A DNA stretch of 64,000 nt from Calidifontimicrobium sp035325925 (GCF_035325925.1 NZ_DAOKZA010000003.1:62001-126000); one strand, 5' to 3'; positions 32,822 through 44,292 are shown, counted from the stretch's first letter. Numbers and translations: made by a program. The notes: generated from the letters alone by a model not told the origin.

Positions 32822-33429
32822 AGCCGATCGCGCGCGACGAGATCACCGGCCTGATCCTCGCCGGCGGCCGCGCGACCCGCATGGGCGGCGTCGACAAGGG
32901 CCTGCAGAACCACCGGGGCATGCCGCTGGCGCTGCACACGCTGCTGCGGCTGCAGCCGCAGGTGGGCACGGTGATGATCAACGCCAACCGCAACCTCGCG
33001 GCCTACGAGGCGATGGGCGCGCCGGTGTGGCCCGACGCGCTGCCCGACTACCCCGGCCCGCTGGCGGGCATGCTCGCCGGGCTCGAGCACTGCCACACGC
33101 CGTGGCTGCTGAGCGTGCCCTGCGACACGCCCGACTTCCCCGACGACCTCGCCGAGCGGCTGGCGCGCGCGGCGGCCGAGCACGACGCCGACATCGCGAT
33201 GGCCGCGACACGCGAGGACGGCGTCGTGCGCACGCAGCCGGTGTTCTGCCTGCTGCGCTCGACGCTGATGGAGAGCCTGTTCGCCTTCCTGCAGGGGGGT
33301 CAGCGCAAGATCGACCGCTGGACCGCGCAGCACCGCTGCGCCACCGAGGTGTTCGACGACGCCCAGGCCTTCTTCAACGCCAACACGCTGGAGGAGCTCC
33401 AGCGCCTGCAGGCGCCGCGACGCGGCTGA
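32818..33429 (+). CDS. mobA: Molybdenum cofactor guanylyltransferase
   Basis: 203 aa from the ATG at 32818, which overlaps the chaperone stop. The nucleotide-binding start LILAGGRATRMGGVDKGL, DALPDYPGPLAGMLAGL and SVPCDTPDFPDD are standard MobA motifs. It attaches GMP to molybdopterin to give the bis-MGD cofactor needed by FdhA, which fits its place at the end of this accessory operon. Confidence 0.95.
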   Translation: MKPIARDEITGLILAGGRATRMGGVDKGLQNHRGMPLALHTLLRLQPQVGTVMINANRNLAAYEAMGAPVWPDALPDYPGPLAGMLAGLEHCHTPWLLSVPCDTPDFPDDLAERLARAAAEHDADIAMAATREDGVVRTQPVFCLLRSTLMESLFAFLQGGQRKIDRWTAQHRCATEVFDDAQAFFNANTLEELQRLQAPRRG

Positions 33430-33463
33430 GCCGCGCCGCGGCCCCGAGACCGGCCACGCTGCC

Positions 33464-34819
<1,356 letters not shown>

Positions 34820-34943
34820 GCCCGCCCTCAGCGACGCGCCTTCGGCCACTCCCGCCTGGGGACACCGCCTGCGCACCGGCGAGGCCGGACCCGCGGCGAT
34901 CGCCCGAACCGGCCGCGCATCCGACTGCAACTGCAGCGGGCCT

Positions 34944-37025
34944 GTGCCGGCGCCCGACCGCAAACCGGCCTCGACGCGACCGCGCGCGCGACCGCGCGAG
35001 CCCGTCGTGATCGGCGCCTTCCAGCGTCTGTCGATCCGCCACAAGCTGCTGGCGCTGGTGCTGCTGCCGCTGTGGGTGGTGCTGCCGCTGCTCGGGCTCG
35101 GGCTGATGGTGTGGGGCGACGGCGCGCTCGACCGCATGCTGGTGACCAAGGTGCGCAGCGACCTCGCGGTGGCCAACGGTTACTTCGAGCGTGTGCTCGG
35201 CGAGGTCGGCGCCGCCACCGCGGCGATCGCCGACTCGCACGCGCTGCACGCCGCGCTGGCCGCGCCGGCGGCGCAGCAAGGCGCCGCGCTGCCGGCGCTG
35301 CTGCGCCAGTTCAAGTCGCGCGAGCGGCTCGACTTCATCGGCCTGCGCGCGGCCGACGGCACGCTGCGCTTCACCGACGAGGGCAACGGCGGCGCCGCCG
35401 ACGACGGTTCGCCGGCGTTCGCGGCGGCTGCCGCCGGCCGGGGCACGACCGGCGTCGAGGTGCTCGATGCGGCGCAGATGGCGCTGCTCGGCCCGGACCT
35501 GCGCGACCGCGTCCCCGTCGCGCTGGTGCCCACGCGCAACGCCGCGCCGACGGCGCGCACCCACGAGGACCGCGCGATGGTGCTGCTGGCCACGCGCGCG
35601 GTGCGCGCGCTCGACGGCACGCTGCTCGGACACGTGCAGGCCGGCCTGCTGCTCAACCGCAACCTGGCGTTCATCGACCACGTCAACGAGATCGTCTACC
35701 CGACCGGCTCGCTGCCGTTCGGCAGCCGGGGCACGGCCACGCTGTTCCTCGACGACGTGCGCATCAGCACCAACGTGCGCCTGTTCGGCAGCCTGCAGGA
35801 CCAGCGCGCGATCGGCACACGCGTCTCGCAGCAGGTGCGCGACGCCGTGCTCGGCGACGGCCGCACCTGGCTCGACCGCGCCTTCGTCGTCGACGACTGG
35901 TACGTCTCGGCCTACCAGCCGCTGGTCGACGGCAACGGGCGGCGCGTGGGCATGCTCTACGTCGGCTTCACCGAGGCGCCGTTCCGCTGGCTGAAGATCG
36001 GCGTGCTGGCCACCATCGGCGCGCTGTTCTTCACGGTGATGGCCGGCGCGGCGCTGGTGTCGCTGCGCTGGGCACGCAGCATCTTCGCGCCGGTCGAGCG
36101 CATGGCGGCGACGATGCGCGAGGTCGAGCGCGGCGACCTGCGCGCGCGCGTGGGCGCGCTGCCATCGCGCGACGAGCTGGGTGCGCTGGCCGGCCACCTC
36201 GACCACCTGCTCGACACGATCGACCAGAACACGCGCGAGCTGCGACGCTGGAACGCCGAGCTCGACGCCAAGGTCGCCGAACGCACGCGCGACCTCGAGG
36301 CCGCCCAGGGCCAGCTGGTGCGCAGCGAGAAACTCGCAGCGATCGGCCAGCTCACCGCCGGCATCGCGCACGAGGTGAACAACCCGATCGCGGTGATCCA
36401 GGGCAACCTCGACCTGGCGCGCGAGCTGCTCGGCGACGACGCGCCGCGCGTCGGCCGCGAACTGAAGCTGGTCGACGAGCAGATCGAGCGCATGCGGCTG
36501 ATCGTCACCCAGCTGCTGCAGTTCGCGCGGCCGAACGAGTTCGCCGGCTACGTCGTGCCGGTCGACGTGAACCGGCTGGTCGACGACTGCCTGCTGCTCG
36601 CCGGCCACCTGCTCGCCCGCACGCGCATCGAGGTGCGGCGCGCACTGCACGCGACGCGCCAGCCGGCGGCCAACCGGCAGGAACTGCAGCAGGTGCTGGT
36701 GAACCTGCTGGTCAACGCGATCCACGCGATGCCCGACGGCGGCGAGCTGAGCCTAGCCACGCGCGACCGCGACACCCCCGAAGGGCCGACGGTCGAGATC
36801 GACGTCACCGACACCGGCGCCGGGCTGGGGCCCGAGCTGCTGGCCGAGCTGTTCCAGCCCTTCGTCACGCGCAAGAAGGACGGCACGGGGCTGGGTCTGT
36901 GGATCAGCCGCAACATCGTCGAGCGCTACGGCGGCGACCTGCGCGCCGCCGACCGCGCCGACGGGCGCAGCGGCGCGGTGTTCACGATCGTGCTGCGCTG
37001 CGAGGCGGCCGGCGACGCCGCCTGA
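34944..37025 (+). CDS. Membrane sensor histidine kinase with Cache-like input domain
   Basis: 693 aa from the GTG at 34944; a GTG at 35007 (VIGAFQRLSIRHKLLAL) is an alternative that would remove 21 basic residues. Membrane helix 1 lies at about 35-58 and helix 2 at about 350-372. The roughly 290-residue periplasmic part between them has the look of a double Cache sensor (YFERVLGEVGAATAAIA, DDWYVSAYQPLVDGNGRRVGMLYVG as landmarks). HAMP, a coiled coil, HisKA (GIAHEVNNPIAVIQGN) and HATPase_c follow. It is the partner of the regulator at 33464-34819. The ligand is unknown; formate is only a guess from position. Confidence 0.87.
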   Translation: MPAPDRKPASTRPRARPREPVVIGAFQRLSIRHKLLALVLLPLWVVLPLLGLGLMVWGDGALDRMLVTKVRSDLAVANGYFERVLGEVGAATAAIADSHALHAALAAPAAQQGAALPALLRQFKSRERLDFIGLRAADGTLRFTDEGNGGAADDGSPAFAAAAAGRGTTGVEVLDAAQMALLGPDLRDRVPVALVPTRNAAPTARTHEDRAMVLLATRAVRALDGTLLGHVQAGLLLNRNLAFIDHVNEIVYPTGSLPFGSRGTATLFLDDVRISTNVRLFGSLQDQRAIGTRVSQQVRDAVLGDGRTWLDRAFVVDDWYVSAYQPLVDGNGRRVGMLYVGFTEAPFRWLKIGVLATIGALFFTVMAGAALVSLRWARSIFAPVERMAATMREVERGDLRARVGALPSRDELGALAGHLDHLLDTIDQNTRELRRWNAELDAKVAERTRDLEAAQGQLVRSEKLAAIGQLTAGIAHEVNNPIAVIQGNLDLARELLGDDAPRVGRELKLVDEQIERMRLIVTQLLQFARPNEFAGYVVPVDVNRLVDDCLLLAGHLLARTRIEVRRALHATRQPAANRQELQQVLVNLLVNAIHAMPDGGELSLATRDRDTPEGPTVEIDVTDTGAGLGPELLAELFQPFVTRKKDGTGLGLWISRNIVERYGGDLRAADRADGRSGAVFTIVLRCEAAGDAA

Positions 37026-37038
37026 GCGCGCGCCGCCG

Positions 37039-38133
37039 TCAGGTCGACTTGGACACCGTGATCGTCGGGAACTTCGCGCTGAAGTCCTTGGCCTTCAGCG
37101 CCACCTTCACCGCGACCTGGCGCGCGACGGTCTTGTAGATGCCGGCGATCTCGCCGTCGGGCTCGCTGACCACCGTCGGGCGGCCGCTGTCGGCCTGTTC
37201 GCGGATCGACAGGTTCAGCGGCAGCGCGCCGAGGTAGTCGACGCCGTACTCGGCGGCCATCTTCTTGCCGCCCTCGGCGCCGAAGATGTGCTCGACGTGG
37301 CCGCAGTTCGGGCAGCAGTACACCGCCATGTTCTCGACGATGCCCAGGATCGGCACGCCGACCTTCTCGAACATCTTCAGCCCCTTGCGCGCATCCAGCA
37401 GCGCGATGTCCTGCGGCGTCGTGACGATCACCGCGCCGGTCAGCGGCACGCGCTGCGACAGCGTGAGCTGGATGTCGCCGGTGCCCGGCGGCATGTCGAC
37501 GATCAGGTAGTCGAGCTCGCGCCAGTTCGTCTGGCGCAGCAGCTGCTCGAGCGCCTGCGTGGCCATCGGGCCGCGCCAGATCATCGGGTTGTCGGCATCG
37601 ACGAGGAAGCCGATCGACATCACCTGCACGCCGTGGTTCTCGAGCGGCTCCATCGTCTGGCCGTCGATCGACTCGGGGCGACCGGCGATGCCCATCATCA
37701 TCGGCTGGCTCGGGCCGTAGATGTCGGCGTCGAGGATGCCGACGCTGGCCCCCTCGGCAGCCAGCGCCAGCGCCAGGTTGACCGCCGTCGTGCTCTTGCC
37801 GACGCCGCCCTTGCCCGACGCGACCGCGACCACGTTCTTCACCTTCGGCAGCAGCTGCACGCCGCGCTGCACCGCGTGCGCGGTGATCTTCACCGTCAGG
37901 TTGGCGCTGACGTTGGCCACGCCGGGCACCTCGCGCGCGGCGGCGATCAGCGCGCGGCGCAGCCCGGCGATCTGGCTCCTGGCCGGGTAGCCGAGCTCGA
38001 CGTCGAAGGCGACGTCGCCGCCGTCGACGCGCAGGTTCTTCAGCTGCTTCGTCGAGACGAAGTCGCGGCCGGTGTTGGGGTCGACGACGCCCTTCAGTGC
38101 GTCGAGCAGGGCCTGTTCGGTGGGTGCGGGCAT
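37039..38133 (-). CDS. apbC: Iron-sulfur cluster carrier protein (Mrp/ApbC)
   Basis: 364 aa from the ATG at 38133 (MPAPTEQALLDALKGV). An N-terminal MIP18/DUF59 domain (about 1-85) is followed by a P-loop ATPase domain (VASGKGGVGKSTTAVNL, LDADIYGPSQPMMMG). The CxxC motif CCPNCGHVE for the bridging [4Fe-4S] cluster is present. The family transfers Fe-S clusters to apo-proteins in the cytosol, useful for Fe-S-rich enzymes such as FDH. It is divergent from metG, the usual betaproteobacterial arrangement. Confidence 0.95.
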   Translation of the reverse strand: MPAPTEQALLDALKGVVDPNTGRDFVSTKQLKNLRVDGGDVAFDVELGYPARSQIAGLRRALIAAAREVPGVANVSANLTVKITAHAVQRGVQLLPKVKNVVAVASGKGGVGKSTTAVNLALALAAEGASVGILDADIYGPSQPMMMGIAGRPESIDGQTMEPLENHGVQVMSIGFLVDADNPMIWRGPMATQALEQLLRQTNWRELDYLIVDMPPGTGDIQLTLSQRVPLTGAVIVTTPQDIALLDARKGLKMFEKVGVPILGIVENMAVYCCPNCGHVEHIFGAEGGKKMAAEYGVDYLGALPLNLSIREQADSGRPTVVSEPDGEIAGIYKTVARQVAVKVALKAKDFSAKFPTITVSKST

Positions 38134-38162
38134 GATGCGGGCAGGGGTAAGTGATCGGCCGG

Positions 38163-38168
38163 AGTCTA
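38163..38168 (-). promoter_or_regulatory. TAGACT -10-like element upstream of apbC
   Basis: TAGACT on the minus strand, 30 bases before the apbC start. Same recurring hexamer type as before dcd and metG. Confidence 0.35.
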
Positions 38169-38258
38169 GCCCGCGCCGCGGATCACTTCGCCGGCAGGGT
38201 CGGCACGCGGTGCACCGCAGGTCTCGGGAAATACCCGGGGCCGCCGCGGCGCGCTCCT

Positions 38259-38264
38259 TAGAAT
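38259..38264 (+). promoter_or_regulatory. TAGAAT -10-like element upstream of metG
   Basis: TAGAAT 26 bases before the metG ATG, with no recognisable TTGACA-like box 17 bases upstream. Confidence 0.4.
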
Positions 38265-38290
38265 GGCCGGCTCCGTCGACGCGAGCGCCC

Positions 38291-40351
38291 ATGCCCCGCA
38301 AACTGTTCGTCACCACCGCGCTGCCCTACGCGAACGGCGCGTTCCACATCGGCCACATCATGGAGTACATCCAGGCCGACATCTGGGTGCGCCTGCAGCG
38401 CATGCGCGGGCACGAGGTGCACTTCGTCTGCGCCGACGACGCGCACGGCGCGCCGATCATGATCGCCGCCGAGAAGGCGGGCAAGACGCCGCAGGCATTC
38501 GTCGCCGAGATCGCCGCAGGCCGCAGGGCCTACCTCGACGGCTTCCACATCGGCTTCGACAACTGGCACTCGACCGACGGCCCCGAGAACCATGCGCTGG
38601 CGCAGGACATCTACCGCGCGCTGCGCCGCGAGGGGCTGATCGCGGTGCGCGAGATCGAGCAGTTCTACGACCCGGTCAAGGGTATGTTCCTGCCCGACCG
38701 CTACATCAAGGGCGGCTGCCCGAAGTGCGGCGCGCCCGACCAGTACGGCGACGCCTGCGAAGTCTGCGGCGCGGTCTACGGCCCCACCGAGCTGCACAAC
38801 CCCTACTCGGCGCTGTCGGGGGCGACGCCGCTGCTGAAGAAGAGCGAACACCACTTCTTCCAGCTCAGCTCGCCGCGCTGCGTCGAGTTCCTGCAGGAGT
38901 GGACGGCCACGCCCGGGCGGCTGCAGCCCGAGGTGCTGAACAAGATCCGCGAGTGGTTCGCGCCCGACGACGAGGGCCGCGCGACGCTCGCCGACTGGGA
39001 CATCAGCCGCGACGCGCCGTACTTCGGCATCGAGATCCCCGACGCGCCGGGCAAGTACTTCTACGTCTGGCTCGACGCCCCGGTGGGCTACCTCGCGTCG
39101 CTGAAGAACTGGTTCGACAGGAACGGCTGGGACTTCGACGCCTACGTCGCCGACCCGGCGGTCGAGCAGGTGCACTTCATCGGCAAGGACATCACCTACT
39201 TCCACACGCTGTTCTGGCCGGCGATGCTGCACTTCAGCGGCCGCAAGACGCCGAACCACGTGTTCGTGCACGGCTTCATCACCGTCAGCGGCGAGAAGAT
39301 GAGCAAGAGCCGCGGCACCGGCATCAGCCCGCTGCGCTACCTCGAGCTCGGCTTGGACGCCGAGTGGCTGCGCTACTACATCGCGGCCAAGCTCAACGGC
39401 CGCGTCGAGGACGTCGACTTCAACCCCGACGACTTCGTCGCGCGCGTCAACGCCGACCTGGTGGGCAAGTACGTCAACATCGCCAGTCGCGCCGCCGGCT
39501 TCCTCGCCAAGCGCTTCGGCGGCCACCTGTCGGCCGACACCGGCGTCGAGGGCCGGGTGCTGCTCGACGCGCTGCGCGCGCACCGCGAGACGGTCGAGAC
39601 GTTGTACGAGCAGCGCGAGTACGGCAAGGCGCTGCGCGAGGTGATGGCGCTGGCCGACCGCGTCAACGAGTACGTCGACCTGCACAAGCCGTGGGAGCTG
39701 GCCAAGCGCCCGGGCGCCGACGCGGTGCTGCACGACGTGTGCACCGTGTGCATCGAGGCCTTCCGCGTGCTCACGATCTACCTCAAGCCGGTGCTGCCGG
39801 CGCTCGCCGCGCGCGTCGAGGCGTTCCTGAAGGTGCCGCCGCTGGCCTTCGCCGACGCGCAGCGCGCGCTCGGCGCGCACCGCATCGGCGAGTACCAGCA
39901 CCTGATGCAGCGCGTCGACCCGAAGCTGCTCGACGCGCTGTTCGAACCCCCGGCGCCGGCGGCCGTGCCGCCCGGCGGCGAGGCCGTCGCGCCCGAGATC
40001 AGGATCGACGACTTCGCGAAGGTCGACCTGCGCATCGCGAAGATCGTCGACGCCGCGCTGGTCGACGGCAGCGACCGGCTGCTGCGCCTGACGCTCGACG
40101 CCGGCGAGTCCGACGCGCAGGGGCGCCCCAGGCTGCGCACCGTGTTCAGCGGCATCCGCAGCGCCTACAAGCCCGAGGACCTGGTCGGCAGGCTCACGGT
40201 GCTGGTGGCCAACCTGGCGCCGCGCAAGATGAAGTTCGGCACCAGCGAAGGCATGGTGCTGGCGGCCAGCCACGCCGACGAGACGGCGCAGCCGGGGCTG
40301 TGGGTGCTCGAGCCGCACGCCGGCGCCCGACCCGGCATGCGGGTGCGCTGA
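38291..40351 (+). CDS. metG: Methionyl-tRNA synthetase
   Basis: 686 aa from the ATG at 38291 (MPRKLFVTTALPYANGAFHIGH). HIGH signature HIGH (PYANGAFHIGH), zinc knuckle CPKCGAPDQYGDACEVCG, and KMSKS in GEKMSKSRG. The C-terminal approximately 110 residues are the dimerising tRNA-binding domain (IDDFAKVDLRIAKIVDAALV). It charges tRNAMet and initiator tRNA. Length and order of domains are standard. Confidence 0.98.
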   Translation: MPRKLFVTTALPYANGAFHIGHIMEYIQADIWVRLQRMRGHEVHFVCADDAHGAPIMIAAEKAGKTPQAFVAEIAAGRRAYLDGFHIGFDNWHSTDGPENHALAQDIYRALRREGLIAVREIEQFYDPVKGMFLPDRYIKGGCPKCGAPDQYGDACEVCGAVYGPTELHNPYSALSGATPLLKKSEHHFFQLSSPRCVEFLQEWTATPGRLQPEVLNKIREWFAPDDEGRATLADWDISRDAPYFGIEIPDAPGKYFYVWLDAPVGYLASLKNWFDRNGWDFDAYVADPAVEQVHFIGKDITYFHTLFWPAMLHFSGRKTPNHVFVHGFITVSGEKMSKSRGTGISPLRYLELGLDAEWLRYYIAAKLNGRVEDVDFNPDDFVARVNADLVGKYVNIASRAAGFLAKRFGGHLSADTGVEGRVLLDALRAHRETVETLYEQREYGKALREVMALADRVNEYVDLHKPWELAKRPGADAVLHDVCTVCIEAFRVLTIYLKPVLPALAARVEAFLKVPPLAFADAQRALGAHRIGEYQHLMQRVDPKLLDALFEPPAPAAVPPGGEAVAPEIRIDDFAKVDLRIAKIVDAALVDGSDRLLRLTLDAGESDAQGRPRLRTVFSGIRSAYKPEDLVGRLTVLVANLAPRKMKFGTSEGMVLAASHADETAQPGLWVLEPHAGARPGMRVR

Positions 40352-40477
40352 TGGCCGGCGGCGCGCGACGGCCGGCGCACGTGCTGTCGCGGCGACGGCG
40401 CTTCATCGCGCTGCGCCACCACTGCGGACCTCCGGGCGGACCCGACGCCGCCCGCCGCCCCCTGTCCCGGAGGATCC

Positions 40478-42229
40478 ATGCCGCCCGTTCCCATCCAGCC
40501 CTTCCGCCCCCGCCTGCTCGATGCGCTGCGCGGCTATGACCGCGCGCAGCTGGTCGCCGACCTCGGCGCCGGCCTCACCGTCGGCATCGTCGCGCTGCCG
40601 CTGGCGATGGCCTTCGCGATCGCCTCGGGGCTCAAGCCCGAGCAGGGCATCTTCACGGCGATCATCGCCGGCTTCCTGATCTCGGCGCTCGGCGGCTCGA
40701 ACGTGCAGATCGGCGGGCCCGCCGGCGCGTTCATCGTCATCGTCTACGGCATCGTCGAGCGCTACGGCCTGGCCAACCTGCTGATCTCGACCATGCTCGC
40801 CGGCGTGCTGCTGTTCGCGCTCGGCTTCCTGCGGCTGGGCGCGCTGGTGCGCTACATCCCGGTGAGCATCGTCATCGGGTTCACCAACGGCATCGCGGTG
40901 CTGATCGCGCTGTCTCAGGTCAAGGACCTGCTGGGCCTCGAGATCGACAAGCTGCCGGCCGACTTCTTCACCCAGATCGGCGTGCTGGCGCAGCATCTGC
41001 ACACGGTCAACTGGGCCGCGCTGGCGATCGGCGCGGCGTGCCTGGCGCTGGTCGTCGCGTGGCCGAAGTCGTACACGATGCCCGCGGCGCCGACCACCGC
41101 GCCGCAGCGGTGGCGCCGCCACCTGGCCCAGGTACCCGGCACGGTGATCGCGCTGGCGGCGGCGACCGCGGTCACCGCGCTGTTCGCGCTGCCGGTGGAG
41201 ACCATCGGCTCGCGCTTCGGCGGCATCCCGCAGTCGCTGCCGGGCCTCGAGCTGCCCGAGTTCAGCTGGGCCAGCGCCAAGCAGTTGCTGATCCCGACGC
41301 TGACCATCGCGCTGCTCGGCGCGATCGAGTCTCTGCTGTGCGCTCGCGTGGCCGACAACATGGCCGACATCCCGCGCCACGACCCGAACCAGGAACTGAT
41401 GGCGCAGGGGGTGGCGAACTTCGTCACGCCGCTGTTCGGCGGCATGCCCGCCACCGGCACGATCGCACGCACCTCGACCAACGTGCGCGCGGGCGCGCGC
41501 ACCCCGGTGGCCGGCATCGTGCACGCGGCCACGCTGCTCGTGATCGTGCTCGCCGCCGCGCCGCTGGCGCTGCACGTGCCGCTGGCCGCGCTGGCCGGCA
41601 TCCTGCTGTTCGTCGCGTGGAACATGGGCGAGTGGCACGAGTTCGCGCGCCTGAAGCGCTTCGCGCTGACCTACCGCGTGACGCTGGTCGGCACGTTCTT
41701 GCTGACCGTGATCTTCGACCTCACGGTGGCCGTCGAGGTCGGCCTGGTGCTGGCCTGCGTGTTCTTCATCTGGCGCATGAGCCAGCTGTTCCGCGCCGAG
41801 CCGCTCGACGACGAGGCGCTGCGCCGCGAGACCGGGCTGGAGGCGCCGCGGCCCGAAGGCGTGCACGTGCTGCAGCTGTACGGGTCGCTGTTCTTCGGCG
41901 CGGTCGGCAAGATCGAGGGCATCCCCGAGGCGCTGCCGGCCGGCACGCGCGCGCTGGTGCTCGACCTGCACCGCCTGGTGCAGCTCGACACCACCGGCGT
42001 CGACGCGCTGACGCAGCTGCTGCGCGCGCTGCGCAAGCGCGGCGTGGTGCTGCTGCTGGCCGAGCTCAACGAGCAGCCGCGCTCGCTGCTGCACCGCTCG
42101 GGCTTCGACGTGCTGCTCGACGACGGCGCGATCGCGCCGACGCTGGCCGACGCGCTGCGCCGCGCGGCGGCGTCGGTCGCCGACACGCCGGCGGCCAGCG
42201 CCTCGGCGACCGGCGCCCCGACCGCCTGA
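40478..42229 (+). CDS. SulP-family inorganic anion transporter with STAS domain
   Basis: 583 aa. The start (DLGAGLTVGIVALPLAMAFAIASGL) and SNVQIGGPAGAFIVI are SulP signatures. About 10-14 membrane helices extend to residue 430, and a cytosolic STAS domain follows (LVLDLHRLVQLDTTGVDAL). Substrates of relatives are sulfate, bicarbonate or C4-dicarboxylates; this one cannot be assigned from sequence. It stands alone, and its stop abuts the convergent CYTH/CHAD gene. Confidence 0.88.
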   Translation: MPPVPIQPFRPRLLDALRGYDRAQLVADLGAGLTVGIVALPLAMAFAIASGLKPEQGIFTAIIAGFLISALGGSNVQIGGPAGAFIVIVYGIVERYGLANLLISTMLAGVLLFALGFLRLGALVRYIPVSIVIGFTNGIAVLIALSQVKDLLGLEIDKLPADFFTQIGVLAQHLHTVNWAALAIGAACLALVVAWPKSYTMPAAPTTAPQRWRRHLAQVPGTVIALAAATAVTALFALPVETIGSRFGGIPQSLPGLELPEFSWASAKQLLIPTLTIALLGAIESLLCARVADNMADIPRHDPNQELMAQGVANFVTPLFGGMPATGTIARTSTNVRAGARTPVAGIVHAATLLVIVLAAAPLALHVPLAALAGILLFVAWNMGEWHEFARLKRFALTYRVTLVGTFLLTVIFDLTVAVEVGLVLACVFFIWRMSQLFRAEPLDDEALRRETGLEAPRPEGVHVLQLYGSLFFGAVGKIEGIPEALPAGTRALVLDLHRLVQLDTTGVDALTQLLRALRKRGVVLLLAELNEQPRSLLHRSGFDVLLDDGAIAPTLADALRRAAASVADTPAASASATGAPTA

Positions 42230-43726
42230 TCAGCGCCAGAACGGCTTCGCGCGCGCCAGCCGGTGCAGCGCGCGCGCGCTGCGCGCGAGCTGCGCGTCGC
42301 GCTGCGCCGCGAGCCAGCCGAGCGCGAACCATGCGCGCGAGTCGTCGGCCAGCCGCGCTTCGAACAGCGACTGCGCGACCAGCACGTCGTTGTAGTCGCC
42401 CAGCGCCTCCTGCGCCGGGCGCAGCCGCGCCAGGTAGCGCTCGACCGCCTTGCGCGGATACAGCGCGGCGGCGAACTCGACGCTGTAGCGCAGTCGCTTG
42501 ATGCGCTTGCGCACGCGGTGCTGGTCGTCGATCGGCAGGGCCGCGAAGTCGTCGGCGCGCGACACCACGCTCTTGTGCGCGCGCTGCAGCCGCCGGCGCA
42601 CCCAGCGGCGCAGGTCGTCGCCGCCTTCGGTGCCGACGGCCCACGACGGCTCGGCGGCCGGCGACGCGCCGGCAGGCTCGCGCGGCTGCACGAACCCGAT
42701 GAGCCCCAGCAGCAGCTGCGTCCAGCCGGGTTCGCGCAGCACGGCGGCCGGATCCTCTGCAGCGGCGCCCGCACCGGGGTCGGCCAGCGGGGCGCCGGCC
42801 GCGGCCAGCGCCGGCAGCAGCGTGGCCGCCAGCGCGTCGCGGTCGCGTGCGGCGCCCAGGCGCGCGAACACCGCCGTCAGCGCCGGCTCCCACGCGGGGT
42901 CGGCGTCGGCACCGTCGGCATCGCCGAACACGCGCAGCGCGGTGCGCAGCCGCCTCACGCCCACGCGCAGCTGGTGCACGTGCTCGGCGTCGTGCGCGCC
43001 GGCGGCCACGGCGCTGGCGTTGGGCAGCACCTGCGCCAGGCACGAGTGCACCATCGCGCGCAGCGCGTCGGCCGGCGTGGCACCGCGGTCGAGCGCCGGT
43101 GCACCCGCGCGCGTCGCCGGCGACGCCGCCTGCGCGCGTGCCAGCAGGTCGCCGCGCTCGGCCTTGGTGCGCACGTCGAGCCACAGGCCGTGGCGCCGGG
43201 CCCAGCGCGCCGCCAGCGCGACCAGCGCACGCGGTGCACCCGAGATGAGTTCGAACTCGATCTCGGCCAGCGGCGCCTGCGCGTCGCCGGCGCGCAGCGC
43301 GCCCACGTCGAGCGCGACCTCGACCGTCGCGCCATCGGCACGCAGCCGCCGGTGCGTGCGCCGCACGTCGGTGGCGAACAGCGGCTGCAGCGCCGCCGCG
43401 TCGATGCTGGTGGCGCGCAGCGCGTCGCCGGCCGGCGTGCCGTCGTGGCGCGACAGGTCGAGCACCGGTGTGCCGCGGGCGCGCACCGGCGCGTTGTGCT
43501 CGACGCGCGCGATCAGCCCGTCGCCACGGCCCTTGAGCGTCTGCACCCAGCCGCCGCCCTCGCGGCGCAGCCGCAGCGCGAAACCGGCCGCCGCGAGCTC
43601 GCGCCCGGGCGTGTCGAAGTACATCGCCTGCAGCCGCGTCGTGCGCGCGCTCACGGTGGCCACGGACCGGCGCACCGCGTCGAGGCGCGGCGCCGGCACC
43701 TGGAACTTCAGCTCGACCTCGTGCAT
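42230..43726 (-). CDS. CYTH and CHAD domain protein
   Basis: 498 aa from the ATG at 43726 (MHEVELKFQVPAP), where EVELK is the CYTH ExExK metal/triphosphate motif. Residues 1-200 form the CYTH tunnel domain (inorganic triphosphatase-like), and about 215-498 form a CHAD domain of helices rich in conserved His and Arg (VHQLRVGVRRLRTALRVF, RVRKRIKRLRYSVEF). CHAD domains bind polyphosphate. It is likely a triphosphatase or polyphosphate-associated protein. No partner genes adjoin it. Confidence 0.88.
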   Translation of the reverse strand: MHEVELKFQVPAPRLDAVRRSVATVSARTTRLQAMYFDTPGRELAAAGFALRLRREGGGWVQTLKGRGDGLIARVEHNAPVRARGTPVLDLSRHDGTPAGDALRATSIDAAALQPLFATDVRRTHRRLRADGATVEVALDVGALRAGDAQAPLAEIEFELISGAPRALVALAARWARRHGLWLDVRTKAERGDLLARAQAASPATRAGAPALDRGATPADALRAMVHSCLAQVLPNASAVAAGAHDAEHVHQLRVGVRRLRTALRVFGDADGADADPAWEPALTAVFARLGAARDRDALAATLLPALAAAGAPLADPGAGAAAEDPAAVLREPGWTQLLLGLIGFVQPREPAGASPAAEPSWAVGTEGGDDLRRWVRRRLQRAHKSVVSRADDFAALPIDDQHRVRKRIKRLRYSVEFAAALYPRKAVERYLARLRPAQEALGDYNDVLVAQSLFEARLADDSRAWFALGWLAAQRDAQLARSARALHRLARAKPFWR

Positions 43727-43763
43727 CGCGCCGCCCCCCGCGTCGGCGTCGGCGACCGCCGCG

Positions 43764-44279
43764 TCACTGCGTGCTCGGCCCGCCACGCTCGTAGCGCGGG
43801 TCGTTGCCGCTGGCGGTCGATCGCACGCGACCGTCGGCGTCGAAGCTCACGCTGAACATCAGCGCCTGTCCGCCGTCGGCGTAGCGCCACTCCCAGACCT
43901 CGTCGGGCTGCAGCGCGAAGGTGCGCGCCGCGGCCGGGCGGCCGAGCGTGCGGCGCACCTCGGCCTTGTCCATGCCCGGCACGATGCGCGCGAAGTGCAC
44001 CGGCGTGAGCACCTGGCGGATCTCGCGCAGCCGCCCGTCGGGGCCCAGCGTGATGAACCAGTTCTCCTGGCCCTCGGGCTGGCGCGGGTACTCGAAGGTG
44101 CGCGCGCCGTCGGGCTCGTCGACGACCGACGCCGGCTCGCCGAACTCGCGCCGCACGTCGGCCTCGGTCGACACGCCGACCTGCAGCCTGGCCACGCGCG
44201 CCGCGTCGCAGCCGACTAGCGCGGCCAGCGCGATCGCCGCCCCGCCCAGCGCGGCCCCCCAGCGCGAAGGATTCGCCAT
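43764..44279 (-). CDS. BamE/SmpA-like outer-membrane lipoprotein
   Basis: 171 aa. The signal peptide has the lipobox LVGC (about 21-24). The mature part has two related halves, VSTEADVRREFGEPASVV and VPGMDKAEVRRTLGRPAAA, each resembling the BamE/OmlA fold. Main BamE proteins carry one such unit. It may be a BamE-like envelope protein rather than BamE itself. The gap to the CYTH/CHAD gene is 37 bases, same strand. Confidence 0.7.
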   Translation of the reverse strand: MANPSRWGAALGGAAIALAALVGCDAARVARLQVGVSTEADVRREFGEPASVVDEPDGARTFEYPRQPEGQENWFITLGPDGRLREIRQVLTPVHFARIVPGMDKAEVRRTLGRPAAARTFALQPDEVWEWRYADGGQALMFSVSFDADGRVRSTASGNDPRYERGGPSTQ

Positions 44280-44292
44280 GGCCCCCCCCCAG

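Noticed and set aside
40352..40477. Possible gene or RNA between metG and the SulP gene
   Set aside because: Only 126 G/C-rich bases without a conserved frame or clear hairpin.
42227..42232. TGATCA at the SulP/CYTH-CHAD junction as a binding site
   Set aside because: It is simply the two convergent stop codons side by side (TGA and the complement of TGA).
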